DNA from: Ottelia alismoides
Taxonomy: Eukaryota > Streptophyta > Magnoliopsida > Alismatales > Hydrocharitaceae
DNA length: 64,000 nucleotides
Assembly: GCA_037367405.1 (NCBI GenBank)
Contig: JAZKJV010000093.1
Location: 434,001-498,000, forward strand
Direction: 5' to 3'
The number at the start of each line of letters is the position of its first letter. The stretch's first letter is position 1. The notes beneath the pieces are model-generated. The model did not search any database. It saw only the letters and a list, made by a program, of their open reading frames with translations, and had not been told where the DNA came from. Shown here one piece after another: positions 10,240-21,191 of the stretch. Both the position numbers and the translations under genes were made by a program.

Positions 10240-10565
10240 TAGCTGTTACAGGGAAGATTTGTCAGAATGGATTATGGATTCAGGAGCATCCCATCATCTC
10301 TGTGGTGACATAGGACAGTTTAGTACTTATAGTTCGACTCAGTCAGGACGCTCAGTAGTGATAGCAGATGGGACACACTCTCCCATTACTGGTCAGGGGA
10401 AGGTGTAGTTGACTCCAGCATGCAGCTTCAGAATGTTCTTTACGCTTCTGAATTTTCTTTGAATTTACTATCAATTAGTCAAATCACCAAGGATTTACAT
10501 TGCCGTGCCATTTTTGACCCGTCTGCTTTGTATTTCAGAACATTCCTACGGGCAGGGTGATTGGA
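10240..10565 (+). pseudogene. Copia-2 aspartic protease and GAG-pre-integrase start
   Basis: Plus-strand reading gives EWIMDSGASHHLCGD followed by a stop, then ADGTHSPITGQG and LLSISQITKDLHCRAIF in other frames. DSGASHH is the protease catalytic motif with Ser where Thr is usual. At least two frame changes separate the pieces. Confidence 0.7.
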
Positions 10566-11606
10566 TCTGGCTGTGAGCAAGGAGGTCTCTACAGACTGGT
10601 TCTATCTCCTTATGTTGTTGCTTCTTTTCTTCATTCTGGATTTGTTTCTCCCTATATGTAGCATTTGCAATTTGGTCATCTTCCTCTGCAAAAGTTGTGT
10701 CACGTTCTTCCACATATTTCTCCTTGTTCTACCTTTCAATGCAAGGCCTGCCAGCTTGGGAAGCATCATCGGTCCACATTCCAAAGTCGTCAGGGTCAAA
10801 GTAGTCACAGTCTGTTTGAGTTAATTCATTTTGATATTTGGGGTCCTAGTCGTGGCCCAGATCATCAGGGGCATAGGTTATCTTATTGCAGTTGATGAGT
10901 GTTCTTGATTGTCTTAGGTCTTTCTTCTTAAGAACAAGTCTGATCCTGTCATTCAGCCCTTTATTAATGAAATAAAGAATATATTTTCAGTGAGTGTCAA
11001 GTTTATACGTTCAGATAATGCGTTAGAATTTTATAGTACTCAACTTTCCCAATTTCCTAGATCCTATGGTATTGTGCATCAGACATCTTGTGTGTATACC
11101 ACTCAACAAATGGGGTGGTTGAACGAAAACACCATCATCTTTTGGATGTTACCCGAAGTCTTTTGATTCAGAGTCGTGCTCCTCATTCGTACTAGGGGGA
11201 TGCTGTTCTAATTGCTTGTTACCTGTAAATCGAATGCCCTCTTCGATTTTGGTGGAGAAGGTTCCATTCTCGATTGCGTTTCTCGAGACAGATCTTTTCT
11301 CACTTACTCGTGTTTTTGGATCGGTTGCGTTTGCTTATCAGATGTCTCTAGGTCTTGACAAGCTCTCTCCAAGAGCTGTCAAATGTGTGTTTGTTGGATA
11401 TTCCAAGACCCAAAAGGGATATTGTTGCTTCGACCATGTTCGACGAAGGTACTATGTTAGTGCGGATGTCACATTCTTTATTGAGTCCATTATGTATTTT
11501 TCTCTTACAGGTGACAAGCTTATTCCTTCTGAGAATGGTGAGGAGGTCTATATGCCTCTACCTTTGGTTTCGTCTACTCCAAGATCCACTACACCACCAT
11601 CATCTT
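10566..11606 (+). pseudogene. Copia-2 integrase, interrupted by Copia-3
   Basis: Includes FGHLPLQK and C-x2-C (CKACQLGKHH, near 10740) of the HHCC region, FDIWGPSR with the first catalytic Asp, IRSDNALEFY with the second, and a damaged Q..GV.ERKH segment near 11110-11130. The last part, 11216-11606, is an open frame with SSILVEKVPFSIAF, AVKCVFVGYSKTQKGY and YYVSADVTFF. The frame is cut at 11606 by Copia-3 and resumes at 16515. Confidence 0.75.
11602..11606. repeat. Copia-3 target site duplication, left copy (ATCTT)
   Basis: ATCTT precedes the left LTR and recurs exactly at 16510-16514. Reading through one copy restores the Copia-2 linker frame. Confidence 0.95.
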
Positions 11607-11756
11607 TGTTAGAGCCAAGGATACTCTGTTGTGTTATTCCATAGAGCCCTCGGGTCTCTTATATAGAGAGAAAACCCTTGGGTAAATTACATAGACGTAC
11701 ATGAGAAAAATAAGAAATACGTAACAGTACATCATGACATAACGTAAACCTCTACA
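11607..11756 (-). repeat. Copia-3 3' LTR with adjoining polypurine tract
   Basis: A 150-bp direct repeat of 16360-16509, starting TGTTAGAGCCAAGG and ending ACCTCTACA on the plus strand. CTCTTATATAGAGAG is the TATA-like core. Next to it the minus strand reads TTGAGGGGGAG (11757-11767), the polypurine tract. Confidence 0.93.
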
Positions 11757-12770
11757 CTCCCCCTCAAGATGGAGCATAGATATCAATCATGCTCAGCTTG
11801 GAAGTACATCTCTGGAAAGGTCCTCTGAGCAATGGCTTGGTAAATATATCAGCAGTCTGGTCCTCAGAACTGACGTGTGAAGTGGAAATGACGCCCTTCT
11901 GGATCATGTCTCTAGTATAGTGACAATCTACCTCGATGTGCTTTGTTCTTTCATGAAAAGTTGGATTATTGGCAACAATGCTGCCTGGTTATCACATTGA
12001 AGATTCATGGGCAAGAAGACATGTACATTCAAATCTTCTAAGACCGCACGGACCCACATCATTTCTGCGCTTGCTTGTGCCATGGCTTTGTATTCGGATT
12101 CAGCACTGGATCTCGCAACAACAGTCTGTTTCTTGCTTTTCCACGAAACCAAAGAGCTTCCTATGAAGATAGCAAATCCTGAAGTAGATTTACGATCCTT
12201 TGGACATCCTGCATAGTCTGCATCTGCACAAGCTGAAATAGACAGATCTGTATCTTTTCTAAATAACAACCCTGTGCCTGGAGAAGACTTCAGATATCTC
12301 AATATCATATACAAGGCTTCCATATGAACTTGCCTAGGCTGCTCCATAAATTGACTCACCCGGTTTACTGCAAAGGCAATATCCGGTCGAGTTATGGTAA
12401 TGTATAGGAGCTTACCCACCATCTCTCTGTATCTTCTTTTGTCCACCTCTTCGGTATCATTGTCGAACAGCTTCATGCTTGGGTTCATAGGCGTGCTCGA
12501 CGGTCTGCACCCAACCATTCCTGTTTCAACTATCAAGTCTGTGACATATTTTCTTTGAGTCATTACCATTCCTTGTGCATTTCTTGCAAACTCTATCCCC
12601 AGAAAATATCGTATCGTGCCTAGATTCTTCGTAATAAACTGACTTCCCAAAAGAGATTTGGTCATCTCAATTCCCTGAGCATCATCTCCTGTAACCAGAA
12701 AATCATCAACATATACCATGACGACAACCGTACCTCTAGGAGTCTTCTGGATAAACAATGAATGGTTCTA
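11757..12770 (-). pseudogene. Copia-3 reverse transcriptase C-terminal half and RNase H
   Basis: The minus-strand frame 12758-11928 (276 codons) has VMVYVDDFLVTGDD with the YVDD catalytic pair near residue 17, then GKLLYITITRPDIAFAVNRV. RNase H follows: DADYAGCPKDRKSTSGF, SKKQTVVARSSAESEYKAM with its catalytic Glu, and CDNQAA. The frame shifts near 11985; the C-terminal TKHIEVDCHY and ADIFTK segments lie in the next frame down to about 11800. The upstream stop near 12770 interrupts KRSN-NHSLF. Function would be cDNA synthesis and RNA removal in the particle. Confidence 0.85.
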
Positions 12771-13750
12771 ATTTGATCTCTTGAACCCCTGTTGTTCAAT
12801 CAGCTGGGAAAGCTTCTGGAACCATGCACGTGGACTTTGTTTAAGGCCATAGATAGCCTTATGAGGTCTGCACACCATCTGAGTCTCCCCCTCAGCAGCA
12901 AACCCCGGTGGTTGCTGCATGTAGACTTCCTCCTATAGATCACCATACAAGAATGCATTCTTGACATCAAGTTGAAAAATGGTCCAGTCACGTACCACAA
13001 CAACAGATAGGAGAATGTGAAGAGTGGAGTGTCGAGCCACTGGTGAAAATATATCCAAATAATCTACCCCATAGGTTTGGGTAAATCCATGTGCGACAAG
13101 TCTGGCTTTGTATATGTCGAGACGCCCATCTACGTGATATTTAACCGTAAACACCCACTTGCTACTCACCACAGAGGCACCTGGAGGAAGGGGAACTAGA
13201 GACCAAGTTCCTCGAGACTGTAAGGCACGCATTTCCTCCTTCATAACTAGACGCCAGCAATCAATCTTCATGGCTTCTTGATAAGTCCGTGGGATCTCAA
13301 CCGACGAGACAGCTGCTGCAAATCGCTGGAAATCACCAGTGAGACGATGAAATAACACTTGAGACGCAAGAGGATATGATGCACATTGTCTTTTCTGCTT
13401 CCTATGAGCAATAGGACGATCAAGATCATCTATTACTGTGCTGACTAGCGGATCCTCCTCCTGTGATAACGGTTCCTGCACCGATGCATTATCTTGCCCA
13501 TCATTAGTGGTAACATCAGAACATACCTGAGGCGTGCTGGATGGTTGACGTGTAGCTTGAGCAGGCCCTGATCGCCTTGTGTAGAACTTAGAGAATGGTA
13601 GAATAGGAGGTGGTGGTGGAGGTGGTGGTGGTGTATTGGACTCAGATTGACCCAGACTCGGAGGTAGGGGCACATAGACATTAGTATCCGTGGATATGGA
13701 GGAAACCAATCTGTCACCTGCAGGGGAGAAGTACATAACTGGTTCAAAAA
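12771..13750 (-). pseudogene. Copia-3 integrase tail, linker and RT N-terminal half
   Basis: The minus-strand frame 13736-12933 (267 codons) begins MYFSPAGDRL, the end of integrase. It then has a proline-rich linker with nine consecutive prolines and RT proper: [48 protein letters not shown] and IFQLDVKNAFLYGDL. A TAG near 12935 stops it directly before [11 protein letters not shown]. Apart from that stop and a frame change near 13750 it would join the flanking domains. Confidence 0.85.
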
Positions 13751-15970
13751 TGTAACATCAGCACTCACATAGTACTTGTCATGGATGGGATCATAGCAAC
13801 GATATCCTTTCTGTGTCCGTGAGTAGCCCACAAAAACACACTTAATAGCTCTCGGAGAGAGCTTGTCAAGTCCTGGAGACAAGCGGCGAACAAAAGCGAC
13901 AGTCCCAAAGACACGAGGGGTGAGTGAAAACAAGTCTTTGTCAGGAAAGAGAACAGAGATAGGGGACTTTTCCCCAAGAACAGTAGAGGGCATGCGATTG
14001 ACCAGATAGCATGCTGTAAGTATAGCATCCCCCCAAAAGGCTAAGGGTGCACAACTCTGAATGAGTAATGTGCGAGCAATATCAAGAAAGTTTCGATGTT
14101 TCCGTTCCGCAACCCCATTTTGTTGGGATGTGTACGCACATGTGGTTTGGTGGATAATGCCCTTAGAGGAAAGAAATCGAGCAAGAGAATGAGTGCAGAA
14201 CTCCAATGCATTATCAGTACGCACATACTTAATAGTAGACGAAAAAACATTTTGCACTTCATTAATAAGATTTTGGATAACACTTCCTGCTTCAGATTTA
14301 TTTTTAAGAAGAAAAGTCCAGGACACTCGAGAGAAATCATCAACCACAACAAGATAAAACTTGTGCCCCTGATGATCTGGGATACGACTCGGACCCCAAA
14401 TATCTATATGAAATAACTCAAATGGGGAGCGACTGCTCCGACCCTGACGACTAGGGAAGCTAGACCGATGGTGCTTTCCTAACTGACACACTTCACAACG
14501 AAATGACGAATTCGGATAGATCTGAGGCAGGAGGTGACGCATTTTCTGGAGAGGCAGGTGACCAAAGCGAAGATGCCATGTATATGGAGAAACGGATCCC
14601 TGAGATTGTAGAGATACGCCAGCGTAGGAGTTCCGTACTAGACGATAGAGGCCATTGTGCTCAGAACCACAACCAATCACCCTGCCCGTTAGTATGTCTT
14701 GAAAAATGACAGCAGATAAGTCAAATATAGCATGACAATGCAAATCTTTTGTAATCTGACTAATTGATAATAAATTCATGGAGAACTCTAGTGCATGTAG
14801 AACGTTCTGTAAGTGCATGGAGGGCAACAAAACAGTCTCCCCCTGACCGAGTATAGGGGAATGAGTGCCATCCGCTATGAGTACTGAGCGACCAGACTGA
14901 ATAGCTCTGTAGGACTGCAGGCTATCTCTATCACGGCAGAGATGATGGGTGGCTCCTGAGTCAACAATCCAACCTGAGAGATCATGACTATGATAGGAGG
15001 CAGAAGTACTACCTGAGGTACTGGCAGTAGCAGATGTACTAGCGGACGCAGAAGCCGCAACGTCGGATGGTTCAACATCCTCTGATGATGACTGTGGCAT
15101 AATATCACAAATCCGTGCCACTAGCTCCTCGAACATGTGATCTGGAGTAGATGCTGGCGGAGCCTGAACATGATCAGCAACACGTGCAGAAGGAGGAAAT
15201 CCATGCTTGGAATAGCATGTATCCTCAGAATGACCAGTACGACGACAAAATGTGCACGTTGAACGCACACGACCTCCTCGGCCACGTCTATCACTTGCTC
15301 TGCCACGAAATGAAGATGAACTACCTCGTCCTCTGGAGACCGCCATTGCCGAAGGAGGTGGAGTCGCTGCACTGGAGGGAACTGAGATACGACTGAGCCT
15401 CCTATAGACTTCTTCCATCGGAGGAATAGTGGCGTCGGCGAGGATCTGAGAGCGGGCTGCCTCATACTCTGGATCAAGGGCAGCAAGTAATACGCCTACC
15501 ATGGTAGCGTTGCGGAACGTCTTCTGCTGTTCGAGAGTGGCTGTGAGCAGGATGGTGCTATATAATTTTTCGAACATTCCGCGGAGGGACGTATACAGAG
15601 AATGAAGAGGCCGTCCATTTTGCTTCTTGGTAAAAATATCATGCTGCAACTGCAGCATCTTGGTCTCATTCCGCACTTGAGAATATGTAGTAGCGAGAAT
15701 ATCCCACATCGCCTTGGTGGTGGGTTGATGGAGGACGTCGTTGGCGATTTCCATCGTGAGCGTTCATGACAACCAAACCTTTGCATACGCATCATCAGCC
15801 TCCCATGAGGCATATATCCCCGTCTTCTTTGCCGGCTCATCTTCGGTAAGAATATGTTTCTTACCACATGACTTCATAAGACTCAGGAACTGCATAGCCC
15901 AGAGCTCGTAGTTCGTCCCGTCCATTTTGACTATCGGTGTCGAACCTTTGAAGGCACCTATGGCGGGCAT
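13751..15970 (-). pseudogene. Copia-3 gag-protease-integrase polyprotein part
   Basis: An ATG at 15970 opens MPAIGAFKGSTPIVKMDGTN (gag start). After a frame change near 15760 comes a 669-residue in-register frame from 15754. Counting from its first Met, the gag body is residues 1-150, the CCHC knuckle CTFCRRTGHSEDTCYSKH 167-184, protease DSGATHH 265-271, and integrase zinc residues His394, His399, Cys420 and Cys423. The catalytic triad is Asp451 (HIDIW), Asp514 (RTDNA) and Glu550 (NGVAE). All key residues are intact. The frame is lost at residue ~669 (13750), after YYVSADVTF. Labelled a pseudogene only because of the frame changes. Confidence 0.88.
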
Positions 15971-16347
15971 ATCAACCTTTTGTTCTGATATATCGCCGGA
16001 GAAGAAGACCTAGGGATGATAGACAAAAGAACCGGTGTCTACAAAAACACGTTTGGATTCAAGTGCATATGTAGACTTACGCACTTGAACCCATCGACGG
16101 CGGGTGGGTCTGAAGAAAACCGGCGGGAGACGCCCTCGGCGGCAGGAGGGAGCCTCGGCGTTGAGAGGCCCTCGGCGGCGAGAGGGGGGGCTCGGGTGGA
16201 GAGGGGCGGCGGGAGGGCTGGGCGGCGGTGAGAAGGGGCGGCTGGAGGTGCCCTCGGGTGGGCTAGAGAGGGGCGACGGGAGGGCTGGGCGGCGGCGGCC
16301 GAACACGGGGGGGCGGCGGGTGGAGAAAACCCTAGACTAGAGTTTTG
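15971..16347 (-). other. Copia-3 untranslated leader
   Basis: A leader of 377 bp, GC-rich between about 16090 and 16330 with CCCTCGGCGGC-type repeats, and TATA-free. It sits between primer site and gag ATG as in Copia-2. Overlapping open frames on both strands are low-complexity (proline, arginine or glycine rich) and not credible genes. Confidence 0.6.
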
Positions 16348-16359
16348 GCTCTGATACCA
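16348..16359 (-). promoter_or_regulatory. Copia-3 primer-binding site (initiator Met tRNA)
   Basis: The minus strand reads TGGTATCAGAGC immediately after the LTR, a perfect 12-base match to the initiator Met tRNA complement. Confidence 0.93.
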
Positions 16360-16509
16360 TGTTAGAGCCAAGGATACTCTGTTGTGTTATTCCATAGAGC
16401 CCTCGGGTCTCTTATATAGAGAGAAAACCCTTGGGTAAATTACATAGACGTACATGAGAAAAATAAGGAATACGTAACAGTACATCATGACATAACGTAA
16501 ACCTCTACA
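16360..16509 (-). repeat. Copia-3 5' LTR
   Basis: 149 of 150 bases agree with 11607-11756; the single change is AAGGAATA for AAGAAATA. It would carry the promoter of Copia-3. Confidence 0.93.
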
Positions 16510-16514
16510 ATCTT

Positions 16515-17016
16515 CACCACCACCACCTTCTCCTCCACCATCACCACCACTACCTCCCCCACCTCCAGCCATGTCGCCTTTCTTTCCGCAGGTTTACCGG
16601 CACCGACTTCGTGCTCATGTGCCTCCTCCGTCATCCATTAAGACCAAGGTATTTTTTGAGCATTTGAGTTCTACTAATGCCATTGGTGATTTGTCTGTGC
16701 ATCCTGAGGTGCAGAATGTCTTGGATGATATACCTTCTAAGGAGGTTGAGGACATGGATGTACCTATTGTTCTTAGGAAGCAAAGGCGTGCATGCATTAT
16801 GCATCATCTTGCTTCCCATATTTCTCGGGCACGTCTTTCGTAGGACTTTCATAAATTTGTTGTAGGTCTATCAGCCGTGGAGATACCACGGTCCTATCAG
16901 GAGGCATTGCAGAATAGTCAGTGGCTTCTGACGATGGAGGAAGAGGTGGTCGCCTTACAGTCTCGTCAGACGTGTAGTATAGTCCAGGCTCCTCCAGGTG
17001 CATCTGCAGTTGGCAG
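16515..17016 (+). pseudogene. Copia-2 integrase-RT linker and RT start (after Copia-3)
   Basis: Continues from 11606: a CACCACCACC-encoded linker, then VYRHRLRAHVPPPSS, VPIVLRKQRRACIMHHLAS, EIPRSYQEALQNSQWLLTME, and QAPPGASAVGS at the RT start. A stop follows RARLS near 16841 and a frame change precedes EIPRSY. The frame is cut at 17016 by the hAT MITE and resumes as [12 protein letters not shown] at 18007. Confidence 0.8.
17009..17016. repeat. hAT MITE target site duplication, left copy (GTTGGCAG)
   Basis: GTTGGCAG is repeated exactly at 17999-18006. An 8-bp duplication is the hAT hallmark, and removing one copy with the insert restores the Copia-2 RT reading GSKWVF. Confidence 0.9.
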
Positions 17017-17998
17017 CATGGTATTAAAAGGCGCGCCTCGAGGCGGTCGAGGCGTACGCCTCGAGGCGAGGCAGGCCTTTTTAGCCTCGAGGCGTGCGCC
17101 TCGGCCTTGTCCAGTGAGGCGTGCGCCTCGAGTGGCTGAGGCGTAGCCTCGAGGCGTTCCGCCTCGAGGCGGTCGAGGCGTTTTCCAAGGCGTTTTTATT
17201 TTTTTGAAGAATTTTTTTATGATTTTCATAGTTCACATGGTGGTTTGAGAAGCTTATAAATATATACTTGTTTAGGATAATGATTATACAAGTTAAATGC
17301 CTAAATATGATGTTTCTTTCGTACCCATAACTCCATATTTACTATTAATTATGTGTAACTATTTCAACAAACTGCTTCATATTTACTATTAATCATGTCT
17401 AACTATTAATTTATGCAAAATGAATGCTTAAATTTGACCTCTTTCATATTCATATGCTTGAATTTGACCTCTTTCATATTCATATTTACCACTAACATGC
17501 CAAATTATTTTAGTGAACGCTTACTATTACATCCTTAAACATATAAAAATGTGTATACGGATTCGAATACTCATAAAAGAAATATTTACCATTAACATGC
17601 CAAAGTTACGATTCAAATCATATGATTCATATCAACAACTTGGATATTTATAATGGCAACTATAACCAATCCCTTTTAGATAATTTTTTAGTGATAGTTA
17701 TAAGTTATAACTAATGATTTCCTTTTGATTAGGTAGAAATTTAGAAAGGTTTATAGCATTGAGTCATTGACATATCCTTTTTTCATGTTCTTATCTTCAT
17801 AATATCATTATATATTACATTGTTATATACTATATGTTTGTCAGATTATATTATTTCACCAATAAATATATTTATTATATATTTTATAATTATTTTTCTA
17901 TACAAAACTGAGGCTTACGCCTCGACCGCCTCGAGGCTACGCCTCGCCTCGCTTCCAGGGAAAACGCCTCGTTCCGCCTTTCGTTTTTTCGAACCTTG
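17017..17998. mobile_element. non-autonomous hAT element with GCCTCGAGGCG subterminal repeats
   Basis: A 982-bp insert. The left end CATGGTATTAAAA and the inverted right end CAAGGTTCGAAAA form an imperfect terminal inverted repeat with the CARGGTT-like style of hAT. Both ends are filled with many copies of GCCTCGAGGCG and its variants (about 17030-17180 and 17910-17970), which are likely transposase-binding subterminal repeats. The middle (17190-17900) is AT-rich and non-coding. No transposase is encoded, so movement would need an autonomous relative. Confidence 0.85.
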
Positions 17999-18006
17999 GT
18001 TGGCAG

Positions 18007-18271
18007 CAAATGGGTGTTTACTATGAAACACCGAGTGGATGGTACTATGGACATATACAAGGCCAGATTGGTTGCATGTGGGTTCACCCAGACCTATGGG
18101 TGGATTACCAGGATACCTTCTCTCCAGTTGCGCGTCACTCTACGCCGCGGATTCTTGTTGTTGTTGTGGTACGCGACTGGTCATTGTTTCAATTAGATGT
18201 CAAGCATGCATTCTTATATGGAGACCTGCAGGAGGAAGTTTACATGCAACAGCCACCTGGGTTTGTTGTAA
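18007..18271 (+). pseudogene. Copia-2 reverse transcriptase fragment, truncated
   Basis: Reads [20 protein letters not shown], then [33 protein letters not shown] and [13 protein letters not shown] with two frame changes, then leaves Copia similarity at about 18271. The catalytic YVDD part is missing. The join to unrelated sequence marks a deletion or a later insertion. Confidence 0.8.
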
Positions 18272-18544
18272 CATCCAGATCCGCACAAACTAAACCCGAC
18301 CCGATTAGAAGTTTTAGTGATCAATTAATATTCAATTCATATTGAATAAACTCAGATTGATTCACTAATCACAAAACAAAATACGTTCGGTCGCAATCGA
18401 CCAAAAGTCGATCGCATCGTAAAGCGTGCCACAGAAAAGCCGCATCACAAAATCGGAAACTGTGAAACAAATCGAGACCGCCATAAAATCTGATTCGACA
18501 AGATACGACTAACGGAATCGACCGTTCGGCGATCGGAGGTAACT
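18272..18544. other. unassigned segment at the Copia-2 truncation
   Basis: A moderately AT-rich stretch with several CGATCG and TCGACC words. No convincing reading frame and no match to the second copy of the neighbouring block at 52.7 kb. It may be further leader or gag sequence of the minus-strand Copia whose primer site lies at 19147, but I see no protein support. Confidence 0.3.
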
Positions 18545-19509
18545 GATATTTTTAAATCACAAAATTTGATCGCAAATTAAAACCATATCTCGAAAATTTC
18601 GGGGATTCAACCCGATCAAAAGTACATGAATATTATACTCATTTTGATCATCATTCAGAGATGGTCAAAATAAAATATTGTGCATCGAAATCCGAGATTC
18701 AAGGCGCGCGTACGAAGGACTTTGGTTTCCAAATAGAAGAGAGAGTTTTGGAAAAAAATTATGACATCAGCTTGCTGATGTCATGGCTGATGTCATGTAA
18801 GTGGGACACATGTTTTATTTTTCCCTACACATCGCCAAGCTCAATTGTGTAAGGGCTTCATCAGAAACCCTTGATTGATGATCTTCGAAACTCAAATAGA
18901 AGGGTTTTCTTGAAAACTATATATTGAACTCCAGATTGATCGCGACTACGTCTTGCAGATTTTAGGGTTTTTGAAAATCCTAATACTCTTCTGAAACTTT
19001 GAGCAAATCAAAGAACCAAATCTTCAAGAATAGATTTGAAGAACGAAAAACCAAAACTGAATCTCCTTTGATAATTGACTCTGAAACAAAGCATAAATAT
19101 AAATCTTCAAAAATAAATCCTCGAGAATCGAACCTGCTCTGATACCATGTTAGAAAATGAGAATGCGATAGCGTAATTAGGGATAAAGAATAAGAACGAT
19201 AAAGAACACCGGGATTTTCACGCGAAACCCTACTCCGTAAGAAGCGAGATGAAACCACGGAAGAACGCCTCAAAGGGTTGATTTTTCTATTGAAGTTTCT
19301 CATCTGTTACAGGTGGTATGGGGCTTCTTATATAGTCCCTACTGTCTCTCTAGTCTCACAAATAGTAGATGTGGGACTAAACCACTGGATGTGGTAATTG
19401 GATCCTGGAGGGGGTCCAATTACCCATCTACATAAGTGACACATATTACTCCGGCACTAATTATAACCTAGAAACATAGATAAAGTATAAGAAGTCCAAG
19501 TCTACAACA
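18545..19509 (-). mobile_element. minus-strand Copia 5' LTR plus leader (copy A)
   Basis: The LTR is 19148-19509 (TGTTAGAAAATGAG to CTACAACA). On the minus strand it is followed by TGGTATCAGAGCAGGTTCG, a perfect initiator-Met primer site, and then about 600 bp of leader. The LTR shares organisation and long stretches (AACCCTACTCCGT, GGGACTAAACCACTGGATG) with the LTRs of the element at 20875-23573, so they belong to one family. All coding sequence and the other LTR are missing. The leader contains TGACATCAGC and GCTGATGTCA in inverted pairs near 18765-18800. Homologous to 52752-53707. Confidence 0.75.
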
Positions 19510-19629
19510 TAGTCCACCTAACATTGACATTCCATAAACCACATTGTCATTCCATAAACCACATAGTATACACACCATTCACAATGTTGCAAAATTAATT
19601 AAAACTAAACAAGTTTCCAGGAACCCTTC

Positions 19630-20641
19630 TATTCGAGTTAATGTTGTAGACTTGTTCGAAGTGTCATAATCTATATAGGTTTTACTGGTACGGTCATTCT
19701 TGTTGTCTATGTTGATGATATTATTGTCACAAAGATAATGTAGACGGTACTCAGGGGACCAAGACCTTCCTCCAGAAGGTCTTTGTTATGAAAGACCTCG
19801 GCCAACTTCTTTATTTTCTTAGCATCAGGGTAATACACACTAGAGGGGCTCCATCTTTCATAGAGGAAGTATTGCCTCGATATTCTGACTGATGCAAGAC
19901 TACTTGGATGCAAGTCATCTGGCATCCTGCAGAAGTGTGAAAATATTCAACATTTACTGATCCAGCTTTTAAGGACGCAACACGGTACAAAAGCTTAGTG
20001 GAAAAATTACTTTATCTCATTGTTACTTGGTCCGATATATCATATGCTGTGAGCAGAGTCAGCCAACATATGTAGAAGCCTCTTTAACCGGTCACTGGCA
20101 GATGTTCTTTTGATCCTTTGATATTTGAAGGAATCTCCCAGACGTGGACTCTTCCATGGGGTAATGAGCACACTAATATCTTCGCCTATACAGATTATGA
20201 TTATGCTAGCTCTCCTGTCGATCTACTGCAGGATACACCATGTTTGTTGGGGATGACCTTGTCGCTTGGCGAAGCAAGAAGCAGACAATGGTCTCCAGAT
20301 CCAGTGGGAAGCAGAATATAGGGCAATGGCTCAGGACACATGTGAGATCACATGGCTTGTCTCTTTCCTAACAGAACACCACTCTTGTACCCTTATATTG
20401 TGACAACAAGTCTGCCACATACATCGCCACCAATCCTATTTTCCATGAGGCGACAGAACACATTGAAGTGATTGTCATTTCATTCGTGATGCAGTATGAC
20501 GAGGTGAATCGGTACTGGCATACATCTCCACTGAACTTCAACTTGCAGACATCCTCGCAAAGGCTCTTCCAAGGAAGCGCCTCATGTACTTAGTATCCAA
20601 GTCGATCATGATCGACATATATGCTCCAACACGAGGGTTAG
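19630..20641 (+). pseudogene. Copia RT C-terminus and RNase H remnant (copy A)
   Basis: Frames along the plus strand give VYVDD-like VYVDDIIVT (19710), KTFLQKVFVMKDLGQ, then YKSLVEKLLYLIVTWSDISY and AVSRVSQHM. RNase H follows with TDYDYASSPVD, LAWRSKKQTMVSRSS-like remains near 20260-20300, and FHEATEHIEV. It ends LVSKSIMIDIYAPT, the usual Copia polyprotein end, followed by a purine tract. Many frame changes and stops. The N-terminal half of the element is absent. Confidence 0.7.
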
Positions 20642-20806
20642 TGTTAGAGTTATTATATTTACATTTATGTTCGTAACCCTTCGGGTTCCGTAACCCTTTG
20701 GGGGTATTTATGTATTTTTTATCTTGCACTCTTTAGAGTTTTCTCTCTATATAAGAAGACCCTAGGTCCTTTGGAATAAGCATCTCATTCGTTCCTCTTC
20801 TCCACA
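20642..20806 (+). repeat. Copia 3' LTR (copy A)
   Basis: Begins TGTTAGAGTTATTATATTT after the purine-rich CACGAGGGTTAG and ends TTCTCTTCTCCACA-like at 20806. Contains TCTCTATATAAGAAGACC (TATA-like). The matching LTR in copy B is 54856-55017. No 5' LTR partner is in the window. Confidence 0.75.
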
Positions 20807-20869
20807 TGTACGAAATTGACAAATCATAGAATGAAGGTCTGTACCAACAATGATGAGGCAAGTTTCCAC

Positions 20870-20874
20870 AGTAT
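20870..20874. repeat. target site duplication of the 20.9-kb element, left copy (AGTAT)
   Basis: AGTAT recurs exactly at 23574-23578. The uninterrupted site is seen in copy B near 55080, where the bases read ACAATATCATAAC. Confidence 0.95.
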
Positions 20875-21191
20875 TGTTAGAAAATCGGAAGCGGAAGCGT
20901 AACATGGAAAAAGATAAACAAAAAAGAATAACAGCGGGATTTTACGTGGAACCCTACTTCCGTGAGGAGCGGGATGAAACCACGGAGAAGCCCCTTAACT
21001 GGGCGTGTTTGTCTATGACTTTCTCATCTGTTACAGGAGGCCTGGGGCTCCTTATATAGCCTCCACAGGGCCTCCGAGTCCCCACCACTGGACGATGTGG
21101 GACTAAACCACTGGATGGGGTAAATGGATCTCCTCCAGGATCCATTTACCCTGTTACAACTCAATAGGGCGCACAACCATATACTCTAACA
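20875..21191 (-). repeat. 3' LTR of the 20.9-kb element
   Basis: Starts TGTTAGAAAATCGG and ends ATACTCTAACA. CTCCTTATATAGCC is TATA-like. It matches 23256-23573 with no substitution that I could see, only about seven single-base length differences in homopolymers. Confidence 0.93.

Larger units (their letters stand above)
11607..16509 (-). mobile_element. Copia-3, young nearly complete LTR retrotransposon nested in Copia-2
   Basis: A 4903-bp minus-strand Ty1-copia element with 150-bp LTRs that differ at a single base, a perfect ATCTT duplication, a perfect primer-binding site and a clear polypurine tract. Gag, protease, integrase, RT and RNase H are all present in order. The polyprotein is broken by a few lesions: frame changes near 15760, 13750 and 11985, and stops near 12935 and 12770. 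The near-identical LTRs imply recent insertion. Short LTRs would fit the Ale type, but the lineage was not tested. Confidence 0.93.
8573..18271 (+). mobile_element. Copia-2, decayed LTR retrotransposon hosting two later insertions
   Basis: A plus-strand Ty1-copia element in three pieces: 8573-11606, 16515-17016 and 18007-18271. The first gap is Copia-3, inserted in the proline-rich integrase-RT linker. The second is a hAT MITE, inserted in RT. When both are removed with one copy of each target duplication, reading runs integrase, linker, RT. The element stops at [15 protein letters not shown] in RT; the rest of RT, RNase H and the 3' LTR are missing. Many frameshifts and stops show that it was dead or decaying for a long time. 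Confidence 0.85.
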
